Assembly: GCF_021462825.1 (NCBI RefSeq)
Contig: NZ_JAKEEB010000006.1
Coordinates: forward strand, 1 to 64,000
Reading direction: 5' to 3'
Length of the DNA stretch: 64,000 bases
From: Streptomyces glomeratus
GTDB lineage: Bacteria; Actinomycetota; Actinomycetes; Streptomycetales; Streptomycetaceae
Part shown: piece after piece, positions 1 through 8,000 of the stretch
How positions within the stretch are numbered: position 1 is the stretch's first letter
How the letters are laid out: every line of letters begins with the position of its first letter
Program-made: the position numbers and the translations under genes
The notes under the pieces: model-generated
The model's database searches: none
What the model was told of the DNA's origin: nothing
Seen by the model: the letters and a program-made list of their open reading frames with translations, nothing else

Positions 1-1407
1 GCCGAACAGCTGCCCGCGTATGTGAAGGACCTGGGCTTCACCCATGTCGAGCTGATGCCGGTCGCCGAGCACCCCTTCGGCGGCTCCTGGGGCTACCAGG
101 TCACCGGCTTCTACGCGCCCACCGCCCGCCTGGGCACCCCCGACGACTTCAAGTACCTGGTCGACGCGCTGCACCAGGCGGGCATCGGCGTCCTGATGGA
201 CTGGGTACCGGCGCACTTCCCGCGCGACGACTGGGCGCTGGCCGAGTTCGACGGGCGCCCCCTGTACGAGCACGAGGACCCGCTGCGGGCCGCACACCCG
301 GACTGGGGGACGCTGGAGTTCGACTACGGACGGCGCGAGGTGCGCAACTTCCTCGTCGCCAACGCCGTGTACTGGTGCGAGGAGTTCCACATCGACGGCC
401 TGCGCGTGGACGCGGTCGCCTCCATGCTCTACCTGGACTACTCACGCGAGTACGGCCAGTGGCGGCCGAACGAGCACGGCGGCCGGGAGAACCTGGACGC
501 CGTGGCCTTCCTCCAGGAGATGAACGCCACGGTCTACCGCCGCAATCCCGGTGTGATGACCGTCGCCGAGGAGTCGACCGCCTGGGACGGCGTCACCCGC
601 GCCACCCACCATCGGGGCCCGAGCGGCTTCGGGGGCCTGGGCTTCGGCCTGAAGTGGAACATGGGCTGGATGCACGACTCGCTCCAGTACATGACCCACG
701 AGCCGGTCCACCGCAAGTACCACCACCACGAGATGACGTTCTCGATGGTGTACGCCTACAGCGAGAACTACGTGCTGCCCATCTCCCATGACGAGGTGGT
801 GCACGGCAAGCGGTCGCTGGTGTCGAAGATGCCCGGCGACTGGTGGCAGCAGCGTGCCAACCTCCGCGCCTATCTCGGCTTCATGTGGTCCCACCCGGGC
901 AAGCAACTCCTCTTCATGGGACAGGAGTTCGCCCAGGGCTCCGAATGGTCCGAGGCGCACGGCCCCGACTGGTGGCTGCTGGATACCGGTTACGGAGCCG
1001 CGGCCGACCACCGGGGCGTGCGCGACCTGGTACGCGAGCTGAACACCGTCTACCGCCGGACTCCCGCCCTGTGGCAGCGTGACACCGAACCGTCCGGGTT
1101 CCAGTGGGTGGTGGGGGACGCGGCCGACGACAACGTGCTGGCGTTCCTGCGCTTCGACGCGGGCGGCACACCCCTGCTGGCGGTGTCCCACTTCTCGCCG
1201 GTCGCCCGCCAGGACTACCGCCTGGGCGTCCCGGACGACGTGCCGGCCTGGCACGAGGTCCTCAACACCGACGCGGCCCGCTACGGCGGCAGCGACGTCC
1301 ACAACCCGGACCCGCTGAAACCGGAACCCACCCCCTGGCACGGCCGCCCGGCGAGCATCCGGCTGACGCTGCCGCCGCTGGCGACGGTGTGGCTGCGGCC
1401 CGCCTGA
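1..1407 (+). CDS. glgB: 1,4-alpha-glucan branching enzyme, C-terminal part
   Basis: Glycogen branching enzyme (GH13), which transfers alpha-1,4-glucan segments to alpha-1,6 branch points in the cytoplasm. The frame is open from base 1, so the N-terminal domains and the start codon lie outside the window; about 468 codons are present. Seen directly: the nucleophile Asp region [11 protein letters not shown], the acid/base Glu in VAEEST, the third catalytic Asp in [11 protein letters not shown], and a C-terminal beta domain ending [12 protein letters not shown]. These are the family's standard catalytic motifs. The gene converges on the downstream helicase gene, with a strong hairpin between the two stop codons. 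Streptomyces often carry two glgB copies and this fragment cannot say which one this is. Confidence 0.95.
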   Translation, partial: AEQLPAYVKDLGFTHVELMPVAEHPFGGSWGYQVTGFYAPTARLGTPDDFKYLVDALHQAGIGVLMDWVPAHFPRDDWALAEFDGRPLYEHEDPLRAAHPDWGTLEFDYGRREVRNFLVANAVYWCEEFHIDGLRVDAVASMLYLDYSREYGQWRPNEHGGRENLDAVAFLQEMNATVYRRNPGVMTVAEESTAWDGVTRATHHRGPSGFGGLGFGLKWNMGWMHDSLQYMTHEPVHRKYHHHEMTFSMVYAYSENYVLPISHDEVVHGKRSLVSKMPGDWWQQRANLRAYLGFMWSHPGKQLLFMGQEFAQGSEWSEAHGPDWWLLDTGYGAAADHRGVRDLVRELNTVYRRTPALWQRDTEPSGFQWVVGDAADDNVLAFLRFDAGGTPLLAVSHFSPVARQDYRLGVPDDVPAWHEVLNTDAARYGGSDVHNPDPLKPEPTPWHGRPASIRLTLPPLATVWLRPA

Positions 1408-1427
1408 CACTTCTCGGCCCCTGCGTC

Positions 1428-1455
1428 GCCTCCGGGGGCGGCGGCCCCCGGAGGC
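1428..1455. terminator. bidirectional terminator between glgB and helR
   Basis: Perfect 12-bp inverted repeat (gcctccgggggc at 1428-1439, gcccccggaggc at 1444-1455) with a 4-nt loop. It lies between two convergent stop codons, so it can serve both genes. There is no U-tract, as is common for high-GC terminators. Confidence 0.8.
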
Positions 1456-1463
1456 GGCCACCG

Positions 1464-3728
1464 CTATGCCGTCGGCGCCTCGGCCAGGGCCCGTGGCAGG
1501 GGCGCCCGGTGCAGGACGCCCAGCCGCTGTGTCGCCCGGGTCAGGGCCACATAGAGGTCACTCGTGCCGTACCGGCCGGGCTCGACCACCAGGACGGAGT
1601 CGAATTCGAGCCCCTTGGACTGGCGCGGGTCGAGCAGGACCACGGTCCGCGTCAGGTCGGGCTCCGCGCCCGCCGTCACCCCGTCCAGCCGTGCGGCGAG
1701 CGACCGGTGCAGATCGCGCGGGGCGATCACCGCGAGCCGGCCCTCGGAGGGGGTCAGCTCCCGGACCGCCTCGGCCACGGCGCCGGGCAGGTCGTCGGTG
1801 GCGCGCACCCAGGGCCGCACCCCGGTGGACCTCACCGAGCTGGGCGGCTCGAAGTCCGGGTCCTCGGCCCGTACGACCGCCGCCGCGACCTCCATGATCT
1901 CGGCGGGCGTGCGGTAGTTGACACCGAGGCGCGTGTGCTCCCAGCGGTCCTCGACGTACGGGGTGAGGATGCGCGACCAGGAGCCGACCCCGGCGGCCTC
2001 GGCCGTCTGCGCCGGATCCCCGACCAGTGTCATGGAGCGGGTCGGGCAGCGCCGCATCAGCAGCCGCCACGCCATCGGTGACAGCTCCTGTGCCTCGTCG
2101 ACGATGATGTGCCCGAACGCCCAGGTGCGGTCGGCCGCCGCGCGCTCGGCGGCGCTGCGGTGGTCCGCCTCCTCGTGCCGTTCCGCGAACCGCTCCGCGT
2201 CGATGATGTCGTGTGCGGACAGCACCTCGGAGGCGTCGGGGTCGCCGTCCTCCTTGTCCTCGAACTCATAGGTCCGGGAGGCGTACGACACGTCGAGCAC
2301 GCCCTGCGCGTACGACACCTGTGCTTCGCGCTCGCGTTCGGCGCGGGCGCGCGCCACCCGGTCGTCCTCGCCGAGGAGTTCGGCCGCCTCGTCGAGCAGC
2401 GGCACGTCGGCGGCGGTCCAGGCCCGCGTGACCGGGCGGCGGATGGCGGCGGCGTCCTCGTCGGACACATATCCCGCCGGGTCGGCGAGGAAGTCCGCGA
2501 CCAGCCGCTGCGGGGTCAGCCGCGGCCACAAGCGGTCGATCGCCGACCAGACTTCGGGGTTCTCCGCGAGTTCGTCGCGGATCTGGGTGATGTCGCTCGC
2601 GTCGAGGAAGTTCGAGCCGTCGTACGGGTCGGTCCCGATCCGCTCGGCGACCATGTCCGTCAGGGTGTTGAGGATGTGGCCCTCGAAGTGCTCGCGCGCC
2701 ACGTTGTGCGGCAGCTTCGCCGCCCGGGTGCGCTCGCGGGCCACGTTCACCAGCCCGTCGTCGAGCAGCAGTACGTCCCGGTCGTGCTCGATGGCGATGA
2801 CCGGGTCGGGCAGCGCCTGGCGGTCGCGCACGACCCGGGCCAGCACGTCGGCCATCTCCGCGCGGCCCTTGACGGCGGCCGCCTCGGGCCTGTCGGCCGC
2901 GGTGGCCCTGACCCCGGGGAACAGTTCGCCGACGGTCGCCAGCAGCACGCCGGTCTCGCCCAGCGAGGGCAGCACCTCCCCGATGTAGCCGAGGAACGCG
3001 GGATTCGGGCCGACGATGAGCACGGCACGGCGGGCGAGCAACTCCCGGTGTTCGTAGAGCAGATAGGCCGCCCGGTGCAGAGCGACGGCGGTCTTGCCGG
3101 TGCCGGGGCCGCCCTCCACGACCAGCACGCCCCGGTGCGGTGCGCGGATGATCCGGTCCTGGTCGGCCTGGATGGTCTGCACGATGTCGCTCATCCGGCC
3201 GGTGCGGGCGGAGGTGAGCGCGGCCAGCAGCACGGCGTCACCGGACGGGTCCTCGTGGCCGGTGCGCTCGTGGTCGGCGAGGTCGAGGATCTCGTCGTGC
3301 AGGGAGGTGACACGGCGCCCGTCGGTGGCGATGTGCCGGCGCCTGCGCAGCCCCAACGGGGTGTGGCCGGTGGCCAGGTAGAAGGGGCGCGCGACCTCGG
3401 CCCGCCAGTCGATGAGGATCGGCGTGCGGTCCGCGTCGTCGGCGCGCAGCCCGATGCGGCCGATGTGGTGGCTCGGCCCGGAGGCGAGGTCGATACGGCC
3501 GAAGCAGAGCGAACCGTCCACGGCGTTCAGCGCCGCCAGCAGCCCCGAGCGTTCGGCGACGAGGATGTCCCGTTCCAGCCGGGCCTGCATGGGCTTGTCA
3601 CCCTGCCCGAGCGCATCCGCCACGGAACTCTCGGTGTCGCCGCGCAGCACGTCCACGCGCGCGTACAGCCCGTCGATGAATTCCTGCTCATGCCGCAATT
3701 CATCGTCCGGAAATTCGGTGTTTGACAA
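1464..3728 (-). CDS. helR: HelD/HelR-type RNA polymerase-recycling motor ATPase (UvrD-like superfamily 1)
   Basis: A 754-residue superfamily 1 ATPase of the HelD group. Known members bind RNA polymerase and release stalled or rifamycin-bound complexes; in Streptomyces the HelR type contributes to rifamycin tolerance. Visible features: a charged N-terminal arm (residues 1-60), Walker A GGPGTGKT at 206-213 after the Q-motif-like stretch QADQDRIIR, Walker B IIVDEAQELSP, the helicase motif LVGDPAQT, and the C-terminal motif YVALTRATQRL. The start is TTG at 3728 (MSNTEF) with gggag about six bases upstream; no better in-frame ATG fits. HelR rather than generic HelD is inferred from Streptomyces homology. 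The short upstream region also holds an opposing promoter. Confidence 0.8.
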   Translation of the reverse strand: MSNTEFPDDELRHEQEFIDGLYARVDVLRGDTESSVADALGQGDKPMQARLERDILVAERSGLLAALNAVDGSLCFGRIDLASGPSHHIGRIGLRADDADRTPILIDWRAEVARPFYLATGHTPLGLRRRRHIATDGRRVTSLHDEILDLADHERTGHEDPSGDAVLLAALTSARTGRMSDIVQTIQADQDRIIRAPHRGVLVVEGGPGTGKTAVALHRAAYLLYEHRELLARRAVLIVGPNPAFLGYIGEVLPSLGETGVLLATVGELFPGVRATAADRPEAAAVKGRAEMADVLARVVRDRQALPDPVIAIEHDRDVLLLDDGLVNVARERTRAAKLPHNVAREHFEGHILNTLTDMVAERIGTDPYDGSNFLDASDITQIRDELAENPEVWSAIDRLWPRLTPQRLVADFLADPAGYVSDEDAAAIRRPVTRAWTAADVPLLDEAAELLGEDDRVARARAEREREAQVSYAQGVLDVSYASRTYEFEDKEDGDPDASEVLSAHDIIDAERFAERHEEADHRSAAERAAADRTWAFGHIIVDEAQELSPMAWRLLMRRCPTRSMTLVGDPAQTAEAAGVGSWSRILTPYVEDRWEHTRLGVNYRTPAEIMEVAAAVVRAEDPDFEPPSSVRSTGVRPWVRATDDLPGAVAEAVRELTPSEGRLAVIAPRDLHRSLAARLDGVTAGAEPDLTRTVVLLDPRQSKGLEFDSVLVVEPGRYGTSDLYVALTRATQRLGVLHRAPLPRALAEAPTA

Positions 3729-3751
3729 TTCCGCTCCCGACCCGATATACT
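3722..3751 (+). promoter_or_regulatory. near-consensus HrdB-type promoter, rightward, overlapping the helR start
   Basis: TTGACA at 3722-3727, an 18-base spacer, then TATACT at 3746-3751. This is an unusually good match to the vegetative consensus for this genome. It points away from helR, so transcription would begin near 3758 and run into the hairpin at 3815-3852. No coding gene lies downstream on this strand. The -35 hexamer overlaps the helR TTG start codon (3726-3728). Confidence 0.65.
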
Positions 3752-3804
3752 GTGCTCACTGAACTTCTTCGCGGCCCCGATTTCGCTGAAGTCGCGAATC
3801 ATTG

Positions 3805-3834
3805 AATATACGCAAAGAAATCCCCCGGGCGCAA
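3805..3834 (-). promoter_or_regulatory. possible helR promoter
   Basis: On the minus strand TTGCGC (3834-3829) and TATATT (3810-3805) are 18 bases apart, which would give a transcript start near 3798 and a leader of about 70 nt. The -35 element lies inside the loop/stem of the trxA terminator, so the match may be coincidental. Confidence 0.3.
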
Positions 3835-3852
3835 TTGCCCGGGGGATTTCTT
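3815..3852. terminator. strong intrinsic terminator downstream of trxA
   Basis: Perfect 16-bp inverted repeat: aagaaatcccccgggc at 3815-3830 and gcccgggggatttctt at 3837-3852, with a 6-nt loop and A/T-rich ends in both directions. It can end the merR-trxA transcript on the minus strand and the candidate small RNA on the plus strand. Confidence 0.85.
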
Positions 3853-3864
3853 CGTGATGACGGG

Positions 3865-4197
3865 TCAGAGCACGTCGGACAGCTCCTCAAGGAGCCGTCG
3901 CCTGGGCCTGGCCCCCACCATCGCCTTCACCGGCTCGCCGCCGCGGAACACCATGAAGGTCGGCATGGACAGCACTTTGTACGCGTTCGTCGTCGCCGGA
4001 TTGGTGTCCACGTCCAGCTGCACCACCTTGAGCCGGCCCTCCTGCTCGGCCGCCAGCGCACTGAGCACCGGCCCCATCTGCCGGCACGGCGGACACCAGT
4101 CGGCGGTGAATTCCACCAGGACGGGCAGCTCCGCCCCGATCACCTCCTCGCGGAAGTCCGCGTCCGTCACCTCGGCCACTCCTGCCGCCCTGATCAC
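3865..4197 (-). CDS. trxA: thioredoxin (active site WCPPC)
   Basis: A 110-residue thioredoxin, a cytoplasmic thiol-disulfide oxidoreductase. The fold is complete: LPVLVEFTADWCPPCRQM, the cis-Pro loop SMPTFMVFRGG, and the usual length of about 105-110 residues. The active site is WCPPC instead of the classical WCGPC; changing the first intervening residue alters redox potential in this family. GTG at 4197 was chosen because it follows gggagg by nine bases and overlaps the upstream MerR stop codon (GTGA). That overlap implies translational coupling, so the MerR regulator and thioredoxin are made together, probably in response to a redox or electrophile signal. Confidence 0.9.
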   Translation of the reverse strand: MIRAAGVAEVTDADFREEVIGAELPVLVEFTADWCPPCRQMGPVLSALAAEQEGRLKVVQLDVDTNPATTNAYKVLSMPTFMVFRGGEPVKAMVGARPRRRLLEELSDVL

Positions 4198-4622
4198 CGC
4201 TGTCGCCCTCCCAGTTCGCACACCGGTTCCGGACCACCCGGAACCCCCGCCTCGGCCGCCAGCGCGTCGCGCGCCTCCTCCGCCTTCTCCAGCTGCGCCC
4301 CGACCGTCGCCCGCACCGCCCGCAACTCGTCGATCAACGCGTCGAGTTCGTCCAGCTTGCGCCGGTAGACCGCGAGCGACGCCGGGCACGAGTCGCCCTC
4401 GGGGTGCCCGGCCCGCAGGCATTCCACGAAGGGCCGCGTCTCCTCCAGGTCGAACCCGAAGTCCCGGAGCGTGCGGATCTGCCGCACCAGCTTCAGATCG
4501 CGCTCGTCGTAGGCGCGGTGCCCGTTGCCTGTGCGCCGCGCGGTCAGCAGCCCCCGCGACTCGTAGTACCGCAGGGCCCGTGTGGTGGTTCCGGCCCGTG
4601 CCGCCAGCTCGCCGATTCGCAT
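4194..4622 (-). CDS. MerR-family transcriptional regulator
   Basis: A 142-residue MerR protein if started at ATG 4622. It has the winged helix-turn-helix MRIGELAARAGTTTRALRYY, the second helix region YDERDLKLVRQIRTLRDFGF, and a C-terminal dimerisation helix LAVYRRKLDELDALIDELR. A lone Cys in GDSCPASL could be a sensing residue. The gene overlaps trxA by four bases. It probably has its own promoter, because a near-perfect MerR-type dyad lies 16 bases upstream. The reading frame is also continuous with the upstream MFS gene, with no stop codon between them, so a fused product cannot be excluded. No strong Shine-Dalgarno precedes ATG 4622. Confidence 0.8.
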   Translation of the reverse strand: MRIGELAARAGTTTRALRYYESRGLLTARRTGNGHRAYDERDLKLVRQIRTLRDFGFDLEETRPFVECLRAGHPEGDSCPASLAVYRRKLDELDALIDELRAVRATVGAQLEKAEEARDALAAEAGVPGGPEPVCELGGRQR

Positions 4623-6062
4623 GCGCCCGACCGTAGCCCTTGACGCCGACGTCAAGGCAACGCGTCGGCCGGTCGGCGGCAGCGGCCGCGCCGAGGCACC
4701 CCAGTCAGCCGCGCGACCGCGCGGCCCGGACGTTATCAACGCACCGGCCACCCCGGCGGCCGGCAGCAGCCCGGCCGCCGCGGCGAACGCGGCCCCGGCG
4801 CCCCGGGCGAAGAACACGCTGCCGAGCAGGGCGACCCCGAGCGTCGACCCGAGCTGCTGCACCGCGTTGAGCAGCCCGGCCGCGGAACCGGTCTCGTGCG
4901 GGCGCACCCGGTGCAGCGCCGTGGTGAAGAACGGCACCGCGAACAGCCCCTGACCCATCCCGCACACGGCGAGCACGGGCAGCAGCGGCCATGGGTAACG
5001 GCCGTCCGGGACGACGGCGTACGCGGCGACGGCGCCCAGGACCCCGGCGAGCAGCACACCGAGCCCGATGTGCAGGACCCGCGCCCCGTACGCCGGCACC
5101 AGCCGCGCCCCCGCGGTCCAGGACGCGACGGCCATCCCGCACGACCAGGGCAGCAGGGTCAGACCGGCGGGAAGCACCCCGATGTGCGGTCCTAGCTGCA
5201 GCTGGACGACCACGACCAGCGTCAGCCCGGTCACCACCGCGAAGAACAGCACGGAGCACAGCAGCGCGGCCGGGAAACCTCGGTCGGCGAAGAGGCCGGG
5301 CTCGACGAGAGGGCTGCGGCCGAGGCGGTTGCGGCGCCGCTGGTGCACGGCGAAGACGGCGGTCAGAGCGAGGCCCGCGGTCCAGGTCACGGTGTACCGC
5401 AAGGGGCCGGCGCCCTCGATCAGCGGATAGGTGACCAGCCCGGCGGCGGCGGTCGCCAGGGCCGTCCCGAGCGGGTCCAGCCGGGGGCGCCGCAGCGACC
5501 GGTCTTCCCTCAGCAGCGGGGTGGCGAGGAGCACCCCGATGCCGAGCGGGACATCGACGAGAAACGCCGCCCGCCAGGACGCGGCATGGGTGAGCACCCC
5601 GCCGATGACCGGTCCGCAGACCGAGGCCAGGCCCATCACCGGGCCGATCCAGCCCATGGCACGGGCCAGCTCGTCCCCGTCGAACAGGGCGCGTATCAGT
5701 CCGATGGTCTGTGGGATCACCAGCGCGGCGGCGGCGCCCTGCACGGCCCGCGCGGCGAGGAGCGCTCCGGTGGCGGGCGCGCAGGCGCACAGGAGGGACG
5801 CGAGGACGAAAACGGCCGTCCCGGCCCGGAAGACCCGCCGGCGGCCGGCGATGTCGCCGAGGCGGCCGCCGGTGACGAGCAGCACGGCGAACGGCAGGGT
5901 GTACGCGGCGCCGTACCACTGGATCGCGGAGACCGGGCCGCCGAGATCGGCGTGGACGGCGGGCGCGGCCACGTTGGTGATCGTGGCGTCGAGGAGGTTC
6001 ATCGCCTCGGCGACGAGAAGGACGGTGAGCGCCGCCCAGCGCAGGGAGTGACTGTTCTGCAT
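4194..6062 (-). CDS. MFS (DHA2-type) exporter whose reading frame runs on into MerR
   Basis: A 14-helix drug/H+ antiporter-type MFS permease in the cytoplasmic membrane. Motifs: the loop GRLGDIAGRRRVF, the motif-C-like stretch GPVMGLASVCGPVIGGVLT, and a last membrane helix near AAFAAAAGLLPAAGVAGALI. Starting at ATG 6062, the MFS part spans about 480 residues (to about 4623), normal for the family. No stop codon follows. The frame continues through a 40-residue linker into a complete MerR domain, ending at 4194. Either this is a real permease-regulator fusion, or the MFS stop was lost or frameshifted and MerR starts internally. ATG 6095 is an alternative start; neither has a good ribosome binding site. 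The Lrp-type gene is divergent and may control it. Confidence 0.75.
   Translation of the reverse strand: MQNSHSLRWAALTVLLVAEAMNLLDATITNVAAPAVHADLGGPVSAIQWYGAAYTLPFAVLLVTGGRLGDIAGRRRVFRAGTAVFVLASLLCACAPATGALLAARAVQGAAAALVIPQTIGLIRALFDGDELARAMGWIGPVMGLASVCGPVIGGVLTHAASWRAAFLVDVPLGIGVLLATPLLREDRSLRRPRLDPLGTALATAAAGLVTYPLIEGAGPLRYTVTWTAGLALTAVFAVHQRRRNRLGRSPLVEPGLFADRGFPAALLCSVLFFAVVTGLTLVVVVQLQLGPHIGVLPAGLTLLPWSCGMAVASWTAGARLVPAYGARVLHIGLGVLLAGVLGAVAAYAVVPDGRYPWPLLPVLAVCGMGQGLFAVPFFTTALHRVRPHETGSAAGLLNAVQQLGSTLGVALLGSVFFARGAGAAFAAAAGLLPAAGVAGALITSGPRGRAADWGASARPLPPTGRRVALTSASRATVGRMRIGELAARAGTTTRALRYYESRGLLTARRTGNGHRAYDERDLKLVRQIRTLRDFGFDLEETRPFVECLRAGHPEGDSCPASLAVYRRKLDELDALIDELRAVRATVGAQLEKAEEARDALAAEAGVPGGPEPVCELGGRQR
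4638..4657 (-). promoter_or_regulatory. MerR-type operator dyad upstream of merR-trxA
   Basis: ccttgacg (4638-4645), 4 bases, cgtcaagg (4650-4657): a perfect 8-bp inverted repeat. MerR proteins bind such dyads between the -35 and -10 elements of the promoters they control. It lies just upstream of the MerR ATG and inside the end of the MFS reading frame, which supports an independent merR-trxA promoter. Confidence 0.65.
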
Positions 6063-6159
6063 GCCGACGAGCGTGGGGGCGAGCGCCCTGTGCATTCCAT
6101 TCAGGGGGCCTAGACTGCGGATTTCTTCCATGCAGAGACAACTGTTGAGGGATTCATCC

Positions 6160-7134
6160 ATGATCGACGCGCTCGACCGGGCACTGGTGCACGCGCTGCA
6201 CGTCGACGGCCGGGCCCCGTTCAGCCGCATCGGGTCGGTGCTCGGGGTGTCGACGCAGACGGTGGCACGGCGCTTCCGGCGGCTGGCGGCCGAGGCGTCG
6301 CTGCGAGTCGTGGGGCTGGCGGAGCCGGGGCGCGCCGGGCGCACCCAGTGGCTGCTGCGGCTCGGCGCGGGCCCGCACACCGCGCAGGACCTGGCGCGGG
6401 CGCTGGCCCGGCGGCCGGACACGTCCTGGGTGCGGCTCGCCTCGGGCGGCACGGAGATCCTGGCCGTGGTGCAGACCCCCGCGGACGACGGGCACACACT
6501 GCTGCTGCACGACCTGCCGCGCACGAACGGGATCACCGCGGTCTCGGCGCACTGTCTGCTGCACGTCTACCGGGGCGGGCCGACGGGCTGGCGGGGCCGG
6601 GAGGCGGTGCTGACGGCGGATCAGGTGCGACTGCTGCGTCCGGGCCGCGAGGGGCCGGTGACCGTACGCCCGCTCGCCGATACCGATCTGCCCCTGCTGG
6701 AGACGCTCGGGCGGGACGGCCGGGCGAGCCATGCCGAGCTGGCCGCGGCCACCGGCTGGTCGCCCGCCACGGTCGCGCGCCGGCTGGCCGAGCTCCAGGC
6801 CTCCGGGGCGCTCTTCTTCGATGTCGACCTGGACGACACGGTGCTGGGCGCGATCGCGCAGGCGCTGCTGTGGATGTCGGTCGCGCCCGCCCGCCTGGAC
6901 GAGGTGGCGCGCGCCCTCGCAGGCCATCCCGAGCTGGCGTTCGTGGCTGCGACGACCGGCCCCACGAACCTGGTCGCCCAGGCGCTGTGCCCCGACCCGG
7001 CGGGGCTGCACGCCTATCTGACCCGGCGTCTGGGCGCTCTGGACGCGATCCGCTCGCTGGAATCCGCGCCGGTGCTGCGCACGGTCAAGGGCGCGGGCCC
7101 ACTGGGTCCGGCGCCGGCGCGGGTCAGGAGGTGA
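6160..7134 (+). CDS. Lrp/AsnC-family transcriptional regulator, double-domain type
   Basis: A 324-residue Lrp/AsnC protein with two helix-turn-helix modules: ALDRALVHALHVDGRAPF with FSRIGSVLGVSTQTVARR near the N-terminus, and DLPLLETLGRDGRASHAEL with GWSPATVARRLAEL from about residue 175. An AsnC-type ligand-binding region follows. This long form is common in actinomycetes, while classical Lrp is about 160 residues. ATG 6160 was preferred because gaggg lies about ten bases upstream; ATG 6130 is in frame but lacks one. It is divergent from the MFS exporter, so it likely regulates that gene, perhaps in response to an amino acid. The 3' end overlaps the convergent DUF2127 gene by 11 bases. Confidence 0.85.
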   Translation: MIDALDRALVHALHVDGRAPFSRIGSVLGVSTQTVARRFRRLAAEASLRVVGLAEPGRAGRTQWLLRLGAGPHTAQDLARALARRPDTSWVRLASGGTEILAVVQTPADDGHTLLLHDLPRTNGITAVSAHCLLHVYRGGPTGWRGREAVLTADQVRLLRPGREGPVTVRPLADTDLPLLETLGRDGRASHAELAAATGWSPATVARRLAELQASGALFFDVDLDDTVLGAIAQALLWMSVAPARLDEVARALAGHPELAFVAATTGPTNLVAQALCPDPAGLHAYLTRRLGALDAIRSLESAPVLRTVKGAGPLGPAPARVRR

Positions 7135-7894
7135 CCACGAGGCCCGCCGACTCCTCCACCTCGATGAGGGAGGCGCTGTGCCGCTCCTCGTCGAACGCCT
7201 TGCGGCCGCCGCGCAGCCCGAACAGCCGCTTGGCGAGGGCGATGTAGAGGACCGCGAGGATGTTGAGGACCAGTGTGGTGATCTTCAGCGCGCTGATGTG
7301 CTCGGTGAGTTCGTAGATCTCCAGCGGAAGGAAGGCCGCGGTGGCGACGACGGTCAGGTACTCCGCCCAGCGCTTGGCGTACCAGAGCCCGACCGCCTCG
7401 ACCAGCTCGATCAGTGCGTACACCAGGAGAAGCCCGGCCACCAGGAGCAGTGTGGAGTGCCGGTAGCCGAAGGCCTTCTGGATGGTGCCGACGACCGGTG
7501 AGTGGTCGAGGTCGTAGTGGAAGTGCCGGAAGACGGGGCGGAACACGTCGAGGTACTCGTTGAAGAGCCGCCGCACGGCGTCCTGGCTGTTGCTGAACCT
7601 CCACACCGCCACCGCGACCAGCACGATGAAGACACCGCGCACGGCCCGTTCGACCGCCAGGAAGCGCAGGATGAACAGGTCGCGCAGCACCTTCCCGCGC
7701 GGTACGAGCGGCGCGTCGTCGGCCGGTCCGGTGCCGTGCGGCTCGCCGAGCACGAAGTCGCCGCAGCGCAGACAGCGCCACACGTCCCCGAGTGCCGTCC
7801 GGGCGTGCAGCCGCACCCGCAGCCTGGGGTCGTCGGGCGCGTAGGTCACGTGCCCGCGGCGCGCACACGTGCGCCGGTCCCAGTCGATCTTCAT
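7124..7894 (-). CDS. DUF2127 family membrane protein
   Basis: A 256-residue membrane protein with a cytoplasmic N-terminus containing a CxxC pair (WRCLRCGDFV), which may bind metal. At least three to four membrane segments follow, for example AVRGVFIVLVAVAVW, LLLVAGLLLVYALIELVEAVG, and TTLVLNILAVLYIALA. The YAKRWAEYLTVVATAAFLPLEIYE region is typical of DUF2127 proteins, whose function is unknown. ATG 7894 (MKIDWDRR) follows gaaagg and is preferred over a farther upstream start. It overlaps the convergent lrp gene by 11 bases, so there is no terminator between them. Confidence 0.85.
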   Translation of the reverse strand: MKIDWDRRTCARRGHVTYAPDDPRLRVRLHARTALGDVWRCLRCGDFVLGEPHGTGPADDAPLVPRGKVLRDLFILRFLAVERAVRGVFIVLVAVAVWRFSNSQDAVRRLFNEYLDVFRPVFRHFHYDLDHSPVVGTIQKAFGYRHSTLLLVAGLLLVYALIELVEAVGLWYAKRWAEYLTVVATAAFLPLEIYELTEHISALKITTLVLNILAVLYIALAKRLFGLRGGRKAFDEERHSASLIEVEESAGLVVTS

Positions 7895-7917
7895 GCCCCC
7901 GTGCCTTTCGAACCAGG

Positions 7918-7947
7918 GTGCCGTGCCGGTCGGGTCCGGCACGGCAC
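7918..7947. terminator. hairpin between the DHA2 exporter and the DUF2127 gene
   Basis: Perfect 12-bp inverted repeat, gtgccgtgccgg (7918-7929) and ccggcacggcac (7936-7947), with a 6-nt loop. It lies downstream of the minus-strand exporter stop and just upstream of the minus-strand DUF2127 start, so it probably ends exporter transcription. Confidence 0.7.
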
Positions 7948-8000
7948 GTCCGTGCATGTCCTACGAGACGTCGGTGCGGGGGACGGGGTTCCGCGGAAGG

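Larger units (their letters stand above)
3758..3852 (+). ncRNA. candidate small RNA antisense to the helR leader
   Basis: The roughly 95-nt interval from the predicted start of the 3722-3751 promoter to the end of a strong intrinsic terminator. It contains internal pairing (ttcgcg and cgcgaa; acttc and gaagt) and no plausible start codon with a ribosome binding site. Part of it would be complementary to the 5' leader of helR if helR starts transcription near 3798. Only promoter and terminator logic supports this call; expression is not shown. Confidence 0.4.

Noticed and set aside
2109..3725. A 538-codon open frame on the plus strand opposite helR
   Set aside because: Gly/Arg/Val-rich shadow of the helicase codons; no start signal and no recognisable domain.
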